This document shows positions 40,139 through 53,000 of a stretch of DNA of 64,000 nucleotides, piece by piece (positions within the stretch are counted from its first letter, which is position 1; each line of letters begins with the position of its first letter). Source of the stretch: Trichoplax adhaerens (Eukaryota > Placozoa > Uniplacotomia > Trichoplacea > Trichoplacidae); the NCBI RefSeq assembly GCF_000150275.1, contig NW_002060943.1:794239-858238 (forward strand). Direction: 5' to 3'. The notes below the pieces were generated by a model. It did not search any database. It was not told where the DNA came from and saw only the letters and a program-made list of their open reading frames with translations. The position numbers and the translations under genes were made by a program.

Positions 40139-43100
40139 ATGAAGTTTAGTTCTATCTCCATCAGCTTGCTCGTAATTACTTTAACGATAAGGCATGTAGC
40201 TCCTGTAATTCTTCCATCAGGTAAGTAGAATAGTGTATAAATACCAGTTGATAAATTTTATTTGAAAGATTTTCTCCTTATGCTAGTATATTACCGTAGA
40301 GTAGAATAAAATTGATCGACTATTAGTGGCATTAGAAAGCTTTGCGCTGTATTATTTGTTAGTCAGTCTAATATCTATCGCGCTAGAATTGTAATAAATT
40401 CATACTAAGTAGTTAAATGATCGTCGCGTCCTTCAATATTTTCACTGAGCCTTAAGTTATCTATGTTAGTGAAGGTTGTATGTTACAGATCGTTTTGATC
40501 CACTATAAATTCTGTCAGTAATGGTCTTCATTCTCCTAATTAGTCTTCTGTTACTGTTACCACGTATGTAGATTGCACAAATTCAATAACGCCATTCCTT
40601 TCACAGTATTCATTATGAACCATTGCTGGGCACGATTGTTGATAATCATGTTGCTAATTAAAGTGAACTGAATCCTTTCTGATTAATCCATAGAAGAAGA
40701 TCCTAATATTGGAAATGTCAGAAATAAGACACCCAGTATTGGAGAAGCTAGCGCCACGATAACCGGTACAACGATGAATATTGCTATCCCATTTAGGGGT
40801 GACTACTCTGAAAAGATGGTAGCATCCCGTGTAAAACAAAATTTCAAATGGTACCGGTACACACAGAACTGTCAAATTGAGATTGAAGACATTCCTGTGC
40901 AAAGTTCTTTCAAGTACAATAATTCACAAGGCTATCTCTTTTACAACATCCAACTTACGAATATCGATACCTGCTTAAAGCTTGATATAAACTTAGCTGC
41001 AGACAGTAAACAAGTTAAGAATGGACTTTTTCGAAGCTTTGCATGGGGTATACCTGAAATAGGTGTGTAAAATTTAGACTAATCACCCGTACGAATATAT
41101 TTGTACTTGTTGGCTTATTATAATCAGGACCGCCGGTTTGCTTATACAGTTTATCAGTGATACTAAGGAATAAATGAAAGTCAAAGTAATGTCAGTAATG
41201 CTTAGCATCACGTAAAATGATGAAATTCGCCATTATGAAAGTCCACTTCTACTAGACACTATATTCAACAGTCAACTGCATTCACTTTAGAATCTAATAA
41301 TATTCTATGATAATATCAGCATCAGTAGCACTTCGTCTAAAGATTAATTGAAGAGATCTATATTGCACTATTATACATACCGTAAGACTTACGGTAGTTT
41401 TGTTACAAAAGTAAACTGATCGTCGTTTATATTTAATAACAAGAATCATATCCACTTATTTACTGACATAAAATTCGATTTTATCATAGCGTTCTTCTCT
41501 GTTTAATTTAACAAATTAGCGAAACCTGTTACTCCTACATATGTCCACTATGAAACGGATAGCGAAAGAAATTTGGCAGCATTTTATTATAAATCTTTGC
41601 CATCAAATAGTTTGATGATTGTTCCTAATTATTCTCTAAAAATTACAAGAATTAACCTGATTTCTCTATCTATACAAGAGGTAAGCTTGATACCATTATA
41701 GTAAGATTTCTAATCAAGCTCAGGCTGTAACCGCTAGATTGCAGAAATATGCTTATCCAATTAAGGGTTACATAGCATTCCCGCTTTAGATTGCACTACC
41801 TTGTATCCATTATGCAATGACGATAAATCTTCTCTTCATTAAAATTTACTTCATTCTACAAAATACAATTATACATACAGTTTCATGTATAGTCTCTGTA
41901 TATCGTTAAGCTGTTAACTAACTCCTTTTATCCTGTACCGATGACGTAATTATGTAACTAATCCTTTATACAAAAGCGTTGTCCATCATTATGATTTCAA
42001 TCTATTGGTTCCAGTGTCCAAACTGACGCCTTATTATGATCGGCAATCACTTTTAAAACGTTCATATAATTTCTATTTTCTCACTGGGGACTCATGTTTT
42101 ATGCATTACAGTTGTTAAAGGTGTAATGGCAAAACGTTCATCATTCCCAATCAGACTACCAGCCTATGGATGTTGATATATCAACATTCTAATTTGTTAT
42201 CCCTTTTTCTCAAGCCTGGCTGGACTAGGCTAGACCGTCTGTGGACATTATTCATATTTCAAATTAAATGCGTGCAAGAATAAACCGGTTGAAGAGGTTT
42301 AAATTAATTATGATCACGTTTTGCCCAAATTGTTTTTCGATCGTTATCTTTCATAATCAGACACTGTACTTGCACAGTAATCAAAAACTATTGTCTATAA
42401 CAAAGATAACAATCGATATAACAATAGAAAAGCTTATTTTTCCCTTATTGTTTCACCATCATTTCCGCGGGAAATGTGGGCCATGACAATAACGGGTGAG
42501 CCTCTTATCATTTTTGGAGCTTTTTAGGCCATGGATTAATTTCTAGACTAGCTTCAAAAGCCATGAAATTTAAACTAGAAAATTTTTAAACTGATATTTT
42601 CAACACTCGAGAGAATGGTATCACGTTTCATTTGGGATGGAAATACGATATTTTTAATCAAGGATTGTTATTCAACTTCTTCATGCCACAAATCAAAATC
42701 AATCATGACATACAAAAATTAATCATCCTTTTTTTTCGATCGTAACCGTGTCATAAGTAGCCTAAAGTTACTTTCATTTAATCGCTAACCTTAAAATTGT
42801 AAATCACACTTCTACTGCACATGTTATCAGTAAGATTGTTTAGTTTAATTTTTCCTTTAAATGTTTTTACTTACACCTACAATGAAGCGATCATGCATTA
42901 TTCAAACCAACGCCCAGATATTCACGATGTATAAACCATCGTACCTAACCCAAGTTGTCATCGTATCGCTTGATATATCATTCACAAATGGGCATAGTAT
43001 CCTGCGAAATGGGTTTTCAAAGCCAATTCTCTCTATGTACATGATTTACTACCAAAGTTGATCAACAGGACATAAAAGCTGCGTTTTAGTTGCAGCGATT

Positions 43101-46100
43101 TTGTCGATGAATCTTGCTAATGTTGGACTCCTTTGATCGATAGAAGTACAGCACGGTACTGTATAGTGCTCTTTTATTCTATATGCAGAACTATAATTAT
43201 AATATAAGCACCTGATTGATATTTACTTTTCAACTTAATCTCCCTTTGCTATACAAATTCATCGCATGCCATGCTTTGCAAAACAATTTCCATAACTCTG
43301 TAAAACGAAATATATAAATATAGAAAATGTTGATGAACGGGTATATGATTGTAAACCATTATACTACCAGTCTTTAAAAAAAACGCTAATTAAACAGGCT
43401 AAGTCATAACTTATTGCTATTCTATACGAATATGGTGAAGCTACGGAATTTATTAATTCATAAATAATTACCCACTACCTAATACATATATAATGCAAGC
43501 AGAGGCAACCGCATTACTTTAACAACCCCAATCGACAATCTTTTTAGTTTGCAACCATTATCTTCTGATTGCTACAGTAACAGAAAATATGACTTGTCAT
43601 ATGGGAATATAAATGAAATACTTATGACTAAATCGAATAACAAGTAGTTTAGTTACGCATTCGCACACTTGTTTTAACATAACAGATGAACTGGAATCAG
43701 TTAAAAAGGATTGATTGTAGGCGTATGCTGGCACTATTATTGAAGCTACTCTTGCAGGTTAACACATAGACAAAATTAATTAAATAATGAACGAATTAAA
43801 CTAACCTCTAGCTGAAAATGAGGCAGATAATTAATTTATAATAATGCATGTATCAGCCGCTTTAGTTACTCAAAAGATTAAGTTCTCAATTTTTCAATTC
43901 ATCTGCTTTCCGTTTATACAATAAGCAATTACGGTCTGCAATCATATAACCTTATGTTCAAGTTGTATTATTACTATAAGTGTAATAAAAGAAGCTTTCA
44001 ATAAAATTACATACTGTCAACAATTATCTAGTGCCGATATACAGCATAACCACCATTTATTTTCTGTGCGATCTCATTAAGGACCCGATAAAATTCAATA
44101 AGAAGAGTCGCTTTGCAATACGATCTTCACCTACCGAAGTCGCATGTATATTTTCGCCGCAAAAACTAAGTATAACCCAAGTGATGACGAACAAGATATA
44201 TGATTTTTTATGGAATAACCCAAAATATAGCAAGTTATCTTCTCCGGTTTACTGGGATTCCACAGGAGGTATGAATTTTATAATTGTGAATGATTAAGCT
44301 TTAGAAACTGCATTCTAAATATAGAAGATATGCTTTTATCTTATTAAAAATAATAGCCTACATTACTTTTTGTTATACAATGCGAAATGTAGCCAAAGTT
44401 GATTACTGAATCTATTGCAATAGTTCTATTCAAGTAAAACAATAGATACCATACTGTACATAACAGAATGCAATCAATAAATAGCCATTAATTCGTTTCC
44501 TATTTAAAATTATAATTCAAGCGAATAAAAATATACGTTACGGTACCAGATTTAATCATATCGAGCAGGCTGCAGAGAAAACGCCTTTAAACCTTAATAG
44601 TATACCTCAATATGATACTGTTACGGTTTAAGATATTATGTGATAATGTTATTGAAGAAGAAATAGACGGTTACGATTAGATAATCATAAATATTATGAT
44701 CTGTTAATATTGTGAGATTCAATCGTTAATGGACTTCCATTAACGAATGTGTAGAAGTAAGGTACTTAATATGCCAATGACGTGTAATAACCAAAATGGC
44801 GGTTGTCACACTTGTAGGGAATCCGTTAGATCTTAAATTGTTAATTGGCGCTATAATATTATTAGCGCATAATAATATCAATTATCATATATTTGTTCGA
44901 TAGTAATTAATAGGATTACAAAGTTATAGAAAAGACTAAGTTATACATAAGAATAATTAACAGGTGGAAAAGGTGTAGATTTGATACAAGTATATAAGAG
45001 GTTGTAATTTACCTCGCTAGGCAGGAGGAAAATACGGAGACCTAATAAAGTTAGTTTAGTAAATTTATCCAGACGCTTCTAGTCCGCCTTTACTGTTGAC
45101 TGAGGTCCTTCGCTGAAGTGGAGCGAGTAGTGACGCCTGGTGGCAGTTTTACGGTAGGACAGAGGAGAGTAGGATAAGTGTGGAACGGGAATCCGATTGT
45201 TGCAAACGACGTTGTGACAGATACTAATAATTTTTTAGAAAATAAAATTGATTGTTTACGAGCTAAAATTAATATTTCAGAAAATTGATAGGCTTTGAAA
45301 ATTCTTCTCATTATTTTTAAATGCTAATGCTACCTTGTTACATTTCCATAGAGGAAACTAAAGTATACTTTCTCTTCAATTATTTTCACACTAAGCCTGT
45401 AGAGTAGTATCCCACATCTTCTGCGATAAGTATGCTGGTGACTATCCCTGTAAAATCGTAAAGGTAAGCTTTTAAATAATTGCTTAGTTAGTATCTATAT
45501 GTTATTTCATTGATCATTTTCAAATATTACAGTATAGTATCGCCACATGCGATTTTACAGGGGTTTCTTATAAGATTATAATGTTGTAATGTAACTAGTA
45601 TTGTGATTGTAGACTGTTAGCCATGTTTAGTATAATATACGGTAGATATTTATCCTAAGAAATATTTGGTAGCTATAACTATAGACTGTAGTAGTAGAGA
45701 CTCTATGCTAGAATACAGATGACTATATACAGTAAGGTGTTGAGTTACTAATAAGGCTATAGGTAAAAATAGAACTGTAAATCATATATTACGATATGGT
45801 TAATTCATTGTACTTTGGCTGGTGTGAATAATGTCTACGTAAGTACTGTAGTCGTATCCATATTGGATTAATGTTGGTCCGCAGTAGAATAGTCTTACTA
45901 AGAATAATTTAACTATGTGTAAAATAAGGTAAAAGGTTGCCATGCGGATTGTAGCTGCGAATGCTACGAAAAGTATAAAAGCATGCAACTTTAGATTATT
46001 CTGTTAGTTCGTTCTAGAAGTCTTTAGTAGTAGTATTCGGCTAGAGTAGAGCTGTGTGTAGTTAATCTTTGTATAAGATTCAATAAAGCCCTTATTTTTC

Positions 46101-49100
46101 TAAAATTTGGAATCTCGTGATTGGTATATATCCCAAATGTATAACCTATAGTTTGTAACAATATTTAAATACGAGTACATTAATTTAAACATAGTAAAGC
46201 TATATATTGTTGTAAGGTTGCAGCATAAGTCATCTTCTTAATATACATTTCTGTTACTAAAGCTATTACTGAGATAATTGTCTGTTTAAGAAGTTCAATA
46301 AGTCTCCATATTCAATAAGATAAAAGAAACATTGCTACCTAATTTACTATAACCCCACAGTTATAGATCAAGCTACTTTCTACATCTAAATTGGATGATT
46401 TAGCTTATTTCTTCATACTTATTTGGTAACCTAATGAAGTTATTATAAGAGCAAGCAGTACCACTTTTGCACGTTTCGTTGTATTTATATTTGCTCACGG
46501 CCATTAATGTAATCCATCGCTTAGTAACAGTATTTAAATATCAATGCATGATCAATCACTGTAAATTGCATTCAGTGACAAGTATTAGATCTTCAGTTCG
46601 ACATTAATTGACGATCTATACGATATTTCCTTCTATTGCAGCTATTGTTGTGATAGCAATAGCTTATAAACGATAAATCACTGCATACATTCAATCAAAT
46701 AATTAATGTTATATATTTTAAGAATATAAAATCAAATTATTGTATTTTATTGTCATAGTTATGCAATTGGTGGACTTAAAAACTAAAATAAATAGTTTAA
46801 TTTCATTATCGATAATCTCTTTTCAATGTACACAGGATGGTCACAGTAATACTTCTTCACCAGAAGATAAAACAATAATACTACAGAAATATGGCGATGA
46901 AGATTTAAAAATTATTGAAGTTATTGATCAGGATGATCGGCAGTTTTACTTACCTATGCTGCCTGATGGCACAACAAATGAAACGATAGCTATTCGCTGC
47001 CCTAGTGATGTCTTTAATAGCAATGCCACTTCCAAATATCAAGATCCAACAAAAGGATCCATCATTAATTTACAACCTGCTAAACTGGTTATTTCCATAC
47101 TACCTACATCTAAATCCCCTAGTACAACTGATGGCTATTCGAATAAAACAACATCAGCCAAGTTAACGAGTATATTATCGGATACTACCCCAAAATCTGA
47201 TGCTCAAACGGACCAGATAAAGTGTAAGTCTACTAGCACTTAGTCACCTCTAAAATTCGTTATAATCACTCTTCATATTATAATTGATTATTTCACTATG
47301 TTCACTACTAGATATTTTTGCAGCGATTTTAGCCCCTCTAAGTATTATAGTCATATTGGTACTGGTATATATATGTCGTAGGTAAATGCAATATATATTA
47401 TATATATACAATTGTAGCGCAATAACTCGATAGCTTAAAAAATTATTGCTTTTGATAAACTATATGCTGATAAAACCAGGTATTAACATAAGTGCCCATC
47501 CTAATAATCTTAATTCGTTACTTTTATTCAGTAAATCCCCAAAACCAATTCCGGAACCGACGTAAGTTTATCATCTATAAAGAATTATACCAAATTCATT
47601 AATAGCTATAACCTTATATTAAACTGAATTACCCTGTCAAAGAATTGATCAATAATTAATTAAGTTTCAAATCATTATCGTATGAATTAATTAGTGATAA
47701 ATTTTTCCATCAGTGTGTGTCTGAAGGGAAATTTAGAAAAATAATTTATTCCGATATACTGCTACGATGTATACGCCATTAGTGCTCTTGTCCCGAGGTA
47801 TCGTAATTAGATGATAACAAAACTTTTTGAATCTTAAAGCTAAGATTACTAGATTTCTATTTAAATTGTTTCAGTTATTTAACAGGTCTTCAGTAGTAAT
47901 AACAGTCACAGTAGTAGTCAAGAAGGTTACATTAATTCTTAGCAATACTTCTTGCAATTTTCAATTTCGCTGCTGTCTAGCTCCCTTAATTCCTGCTAGA
48001 AAATTTTGCGTTATCCCCTTAAATCGTTACAATTGATTAGTATTCTTTATAAATGACAGTTGCAGTAGTAACCACGAAGGTTTAATCAATTTTTTTCAGC
48101 ATCTCTTCCAATTTCTATCAATTAGCAAAATGATCTATGGTAACATTGCAAGTACAAGGAATTACTACTTGCAATCATGTTTTAGGATGGAAGTTTTAGG
48201 ATTAGAAATTATCCTAAAACTTCCATCCTAAAAGATGATTGCAAGTAATAATTCCTTGTACTTGCAATATTACCATACATCATTTTGCTAATTGATAACA
48301 CTCTTGCATCTCGAATCTATATTTGGAATTTCCTGAAATCAATTAGAAGTTATAGCTAATGGCAGTACCCTGACAAATTCCGTCCGTTGCTATTCTAGCA
48401 TTTTTATGCATCAGCCGTTGCCAAAGATATACCAATTTAATCGCATCATTAATTCACCATGCTTGTAATCATGTCATAAATGACTAGCTAGGATAATTTA
48501 ACAGAATTTAAATAATTTCACCTTCGAATTTATAATTTAATATCTTCAGATGATTAAAGACTACTTTCAATAACTCTCAAAATCATGGCTAATGTCATAC
48601 ATGACTAACTTAGATATTTTAAGTGAATTTAAACAATTGTATTTCATCTTAGTTCAATATCTTCGGACAATTTTACACTACTTTTCAATAGCTTTCAAAA
48701 TAAACAGTTATGTCATAAATCAATAACTTACATAATAAATTTTGCTTCAAAAATTTACGATTTAATATCTTGGGATAAGTTTAGACTTATTTTCAATAAC
48801 TATCGAAATTAAGTATTACGTCATAAATAAGTAACTTAGATCAGATAGACAAATGTGAATAATTTTGTTTCCGAATTTACAATTCAATATCCTCGGACAA
48901 GTATAGACTACTTTTCAATAACTATGAACAGCAAATATTGATCAAATTAATCCATATTTTTTTATTATATTTTCTTATAGGCCTCCATTCTTTCCCATAC
49001 AGCCTGGTAAGTTAGCCGCAGCAAAATTTTAATACCTTGTTATCTTTCTTAAGAAGTTGAAGTAAATTTGACAATTAAACCTTAATAGTATCACCAAATG

Positions 49101-50006
49101 AACCGCAAGTCTCTGAGAGCGATTTGAGTCTAGGAGTAAGAGAAACCTTGATACAAACAATAAACATTGAAATTAACCTCGCTTTTCGCTTAATATAATT
49201 AATAATTAATACTCTTTAACTTATTGCCATAACTATTGTGAGTATCCTTTATATTGATGTAGTAATAAATGAATATTACTTCTTGCATAGCAAACGGGTA
49301 GGCCACCAACAGAAAATTTTCCAAATACCGCAGATTATGGACATGCCAATAATCACATAGATCCGGATGCAATGGATAATTATGGTAAGTCAGTTGGTAC
49401 ATACTCACATTTCCTTCATATTCTTCTCATAAATGAATACTATAAGTCCAATGTAAGAAGGGGGCATATTTTAAATTGTATTTTCCATTCATTTTGATAT
49501 TCTAGGTCGTCCAACAGTAAGTAGAAGATCTTTACTCTTACGGATCATCTCATTTTTCTTATTATCAATGCCATTAGATCGGATTATAAATACTTATTAA
49601 CATATCATCAACTATCATTTCTAAATCCAATCCTATGCGTCATTTCCTCACCTGTATTAGTTCTTTTATTTAATATTCATTAATTTAGAAAATTTATTCA
49701 ATAGCTCAGTGTTGACATCAATGTACAAATATAGCGTTTGCTATTAAATAGATTATCTTTAGTTTTCATATATTTCATTATTTGATCCTTAAATTCATGT
49801 TTATTCCGGCTTTTCCAATAACTGTCAATGTGTCCCCGTAGATGTTAAATAATCATCCAGAGAATAACCTCCATGGCGATGGTGAAAATATTACTACCAC
49901 GAACCAGTCTTTAGGATGTCCGCAATGTATTACTCATCACGCCTTATATAAGAAATCTGGTAAAACAACGGAAGGCGACTATGAAGAATATCTTTTGCGG
50001 CTGTGA
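40139..50006 (+). CDS. Novel type I membrane protein with Ser/Thr-rich stalk, first of tandem pair
   Basis: Family not recognised. Exons: 40139-40220, 40694-41062, 41520-41680, 44082-44268, 46864-47223, 47312-47381, 47532-47561, 48981-49006, 49089-49135, 49291-49384, 49506-49516, 49842-50006. The sum is 1602 bases, 533 residues. Residues 1-22 are a signal peptide. Module 1 (28-150) has Cys87 and Cys121, TCLK, and ends FRSFAWG. Module 2 (151-266, two exons) ends SSPVYWDSTGG. Module 3 (267-346) has IILQK and Cys312, then a Ser/Thr-rich stalk (347-384) with several N-glycosylation sequons across the ectodomain. The TM helix is 388-408 (IFAAILAPLSIIVILVLVYI). The cytoplasmic tail of about 125 residues starts proline-rich (KSPKPIPEPTPPFFPIQPG) and ends DYEEYLLRL. 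The frame is continuous through all 12 exons, and the first nine introns match the downstream paralogue in position and phase. I infer a cell-surface receptor or adhesion role; the ligand is unknown. Confidence 0.83.
41681..44081 (+). other. Intron 3 of the first novel membrane protein gene, 2.4 kb
   Basis: Donor GAG|GTAAGC and acceptor TCATTAAG|GACCCG, phase 0. The acceptor was chosen because it restores frame and aligns with the paralogue. An in-frame stretch upstream (from about 44031) would not join in phase. No repeats or additional exons were recognised. Open frames at 42268-42486 and 42861-43061 are not coding-like. Confidence 0.55.
44724..44745. repeat. Perfect 10-bp inverted repeat, 2-base loop
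   Basis: CGTTAATGGA, CT, TCCATTAACG. It lies at the left edge of a segment (to about 45240) with a TATA-like box at 44991-45000, an AATAAA at 45044-45049 and a GC content above the surroundings. This may be an old transposon within intron 4. Confidence 0.5.
44746..45240 (+). mobile_element. Possible LTR/leader remnant in intron 4 of the first novel gene
   Basis: Contains TATATAAGAG, CTCGCTAG and AATAAA in the same order as the 34671-35026 segment, then an unusually GC-rich stretch (about 45090-45200, with CTGAAGTGGAGCGAGTAG). No protein similarity or direct repeat pair can be shown by eye. It is reported because base composition changes abruptly here. Confidence 0.22.
45446..45562. mobile_element. 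Short element bounded by 13-bp inverted repeats
   Basis: CCCTGTAAAATCG at 45446-45458 and its exact reverse complement at 45550-45562, 91 bases apart. Such ends suggest a tiny MITE. No target-site duplication was identified. Confidence 0.45.
45596..46141 (-). mobile_element. Dispersed 550-bp element, copy B (inverted, intron 4 of the first novel gene)
   Basis: Reverse-complement copy of the element at 27607-28156 and 61214-61757. One end is TAGTATTGTGAT. The other has a decayed terminal repeat (9 of 12 positions kept). The 62-codon internal frame is intact on the minus strand (45800-45988). It is inserted antisense to its host gene. Confidence 0.8.
48116..48297. repeat. 182-bp near-perfect hairpin (87-bp arms, 8-base loop)
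   Basis: Left arm 48116-48202 and right arm 48211-48297 pair at 83 of 87 positions around the loop TAGAAATT. It sits in intron 7 of the first novel gene, so the primary transcript would form a long duplex. Three explanations fit: a foldback MITE, a recent inverted duplication, or a hairpin RNA source. No target-site duplication is obvious. Confidence 0.9.
48472..48940 (+). repeat. Degenerate tandem array, 4 units of about 108-121 bases
   Basis: Units begin with (T)GTCATAAAT at 48472, 48593, 48711 and 48819. Each contains TTTAATATCTT or TTCAATATC-like words and a late ACTACTTTTCAATAACT block. Unit-to-unit divergence is high. The array occupies the 3' part of intron 7 just before a 26-base exon. 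Confidence 0.8.
49506..49516 (+). other. 11-base microexon of the first novel membrane protein gene
   Basis: GTCGTCCAACA between TTCTAG and GTAAGT. With the preceding split codon it encodes G-R-P-T and converts phase 1 to phase 0. Skipping it puts a stop codon three codons into the last exon, so frame continuity argues that it is used. Confidence 0.6.
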
Positions 50007-53000
50007 GTGTCATTGTATCCAACGTTCTGCCATCGAAGATATCAGTACCTATAGTCAATATAAAGAAACTATAGTCTGATTAAGGGCTTGTTTATTAATA
50101 TAGAACATTCAAACCCATTTTACAACATTTTATGCATTGATCCTGCGTAGACATTAAGTTATATATGAATATCGACTTCTTTTCTCCACATTAATGTGAT
50201 TTCATTAATTAACTAATCAATGTTATGATAGTAACAATTCAACTATGAGGCAAGAAGTTTTGATTTTATTATCTATATGTAGTTCCAATTCACCACAAAG
50301 ATATTTATGATTTTGATTTTAATTAGTTATAGCTTTGACTTGAAGTTATATCTTTTCTTTATGTTTTTTTGAAAATGCAGTATGAAAATTAATGTAATTG
50401 CTATCAGCTTTTGAAATCTTTTCAGTTTGAATACGGGCAGCATCCTTACATTTATTAAATACTATTTGCTCTCCGTTGACTGGAATATCTATAATAAGCA
50501 AGAGTAAAGATATGAGTAGTTTTTTAAATTGCTCAAAGTGTACAGTAGGTATTAGATTGGATTAAGAATATCATTTTTTATATAATTTATTCAAGAAACC
50601 ATTGACTCTAACAAGTACTTTGTAAACGCTGTACTTGTTGGATTTTGATCTTTATTTTTTCTTTTATGTATTGAAATAAAGTTAACGTAATTTTCCACTA
50701 ATGATAATAGGAATGCTATCAATTAATTTTCCTAACACTAGATCAGTTGAAGAAAAACATTTTTAAGTCAACAGCAATTGCTTAAATTTAGCCTACTACT
50801 TAAGAATCCTGACTAATATACTGGCAACTAACTGTATGGAAACTAGATCAGTCGACTTAAAATCATTTTCTGTTTGACATAGTTTCAAACCAAGTTAATT
50901 TATTTCTTATGGATATTTATATGAATATTAGCAGGCAATTTCCAAACATTTTACTAGCTGGTTCAAGATTGTTTAAAGTTTGAAGATAATCAACGAAAAG
51001 TTAGCATTCTCTAATGATTGCAAGCTTGAACACTAGTTTTGAATTTACGTCCAATCAGCTAAAGTTAGCCAACTTATGATGGTTGTGAGCTGGATATTAG
51101 TGTTGAATTTAAATCTAATCTAGAAAACTTCACATATATAATGATCGAATTGTTGTCCAATAAACCATTCTTCCAACTATTTCCTTAAATTGATACAGAA
51201 AAGGATAGTCTACACATAGAGTTAGGAATAGAGATTTATTGCTGCTATTTACATGAACGTACTGGTCATCCAGTCTATCAGTACGATAAGTTAGCCAATT
51301 TTACATCTCAACGATTCTAGTAAAGCAACTTCTAACATTCCATTGATATCAGTCATCTTTTTTAGCCTTTTCGTAAACATATCTATTAAAATTTCTAATA
51401 TTTTTTTTCTGTTTATAAGTAATCAATGCTAACTTATTCCTCAGGACAGTTAATTGTAATACCAGCAAGTATTGCACTCATTGATGCAGAATCATTTTCA
51501 GTTACGTATAATTAATCAAAGTTAACTTATTCCCCATTCATAGTTACTAGAAATGGGCAAGTTCAAGGTCTAAGCTTAGCTTAGCAAACCCATCAGCTAA
51601 AGTTGTGGACTTTATGTTATGTTTCTGCTTGTTAGCAAGGCTCTAAAGTCATGCGAGTACAGTATTGTCACTAGTGCCCATACATTCGTTCATCATACGA
51701 AATAAAATCAATAAGGAAGCTATGCTGATATTTTAATATATTTGATATCTATTTTGTGAGGAGAGTAGCCTAAGTAACCTAAACTAACTTCCTAATATGC
51801 CAAGTACATAGTAGTATTAATTCTAGCAAATCATTTTTTAAGAGCTGCATTAGTTATTTCAAGGTCATTTTAATTAAGGTGCAATTAACTAAAGCCAAGT
51901 TCTGATTGATATTGATTAAAATTCTGGTCGGCGATTCTGAAAGCATTATATCCATTTTTAAGATTATCTTTTTCGGCCTTATACAGATTTGAATAAAGTT
52001 CGCTAACTGTTGTTAATAGTTACTAAAATACCAGAAAGGACTACAAAAACTTTACAATACTAAGCGATTCAAATCCTATTCCTGTTACCAGTAAACAAAT
52101 AACATCGCTTTCGTTAATTTTTTCATAGTTTCGGAATCGAGCAGCAAAAGCTTTACATTTTCCACGAGCTAGGAAATAAGTAATCAGTTACAGAACGGCA
52201 ATTCATTGCATTCCCTAGATTTAACTCATTTATGCAATGAAAATTTAAAGTTAGAAATATTTCTCATTGATTCATAATCGAGAAGATTGACAGATATTTA
52301 TATCCACGAGAATTATAAGCTTTTGTTTTATATTTTCAGAACTTCATTGCCACAATATTACTTGCAATTTAAACACTTTACCAAAATTTTACATTTAAAA
52401 TACCGGTAATTCGTAATCTTTAAGTAATGCATTGAAATAGTAATGTTTTCTGTAGAATATGCTGCTGTTTTTTAGTCATTTTATTTCTAAAATCTACTAA
52501 TGCAAGAAGTTTCCTCTTGCCCACCAGAGCTTTTTAATTTTTTATGTAGTATCTCAAACGCTAGAGAATCAGTAATAAAACTTGTTAATATAAAACTGTT
52601 GTTGTAATCTATATGTTAAGTAAAGTGAGTAGAATAAATTTCGTACTCTTATTCTACAACTATGCTCATTTTAGTTCTAAGTATGTCAAAAAATGCACAG
52701 TATGCTTTGACGATAGTTGTGATGTTATAAAAGGAATAAAGAGTCAGCATGCTGCATTAAGATGGCTCTATACCCTGCCTGCTGAACGATTAAATTATAA
52801 TTAGCACTTCTGAGGTTATCTTCGCACCTTACAAATAAATCAATATACATCAAATTTACATTTACATCACAGTTATATCTTGTGTGAGCTTAACATCACA
52901 TTCGATCCTCACTCGAATGATTTATTTTGAAGTAATGATTTCATGAAAGTTAAAGCATGATTGACAATTTTTCTATCAGGAGAAAGGTACATGGTTATGA

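Noticed and set aside
40654-40902. Minus-strand open frame of 82 codons
   Set aside because: Antisense to exon 2 of the first novel gene, which is supported by splice sites and by its paralogue.
44031-44081. Upstream in-frame extension of exon 4 of the first novel gene
   Set aside because: The AG before it would join out of phase with exon 3. The AG at 44080-44081 gives the correct phase 0 and matches the paralogue's exon.
45090-45311. Minus-strand open frame of 73 codons in a GC-richer patch
   Set aside because: No recognisable domain, and it sits in a probable transposon remnant inside an intron. Not called as a gene.
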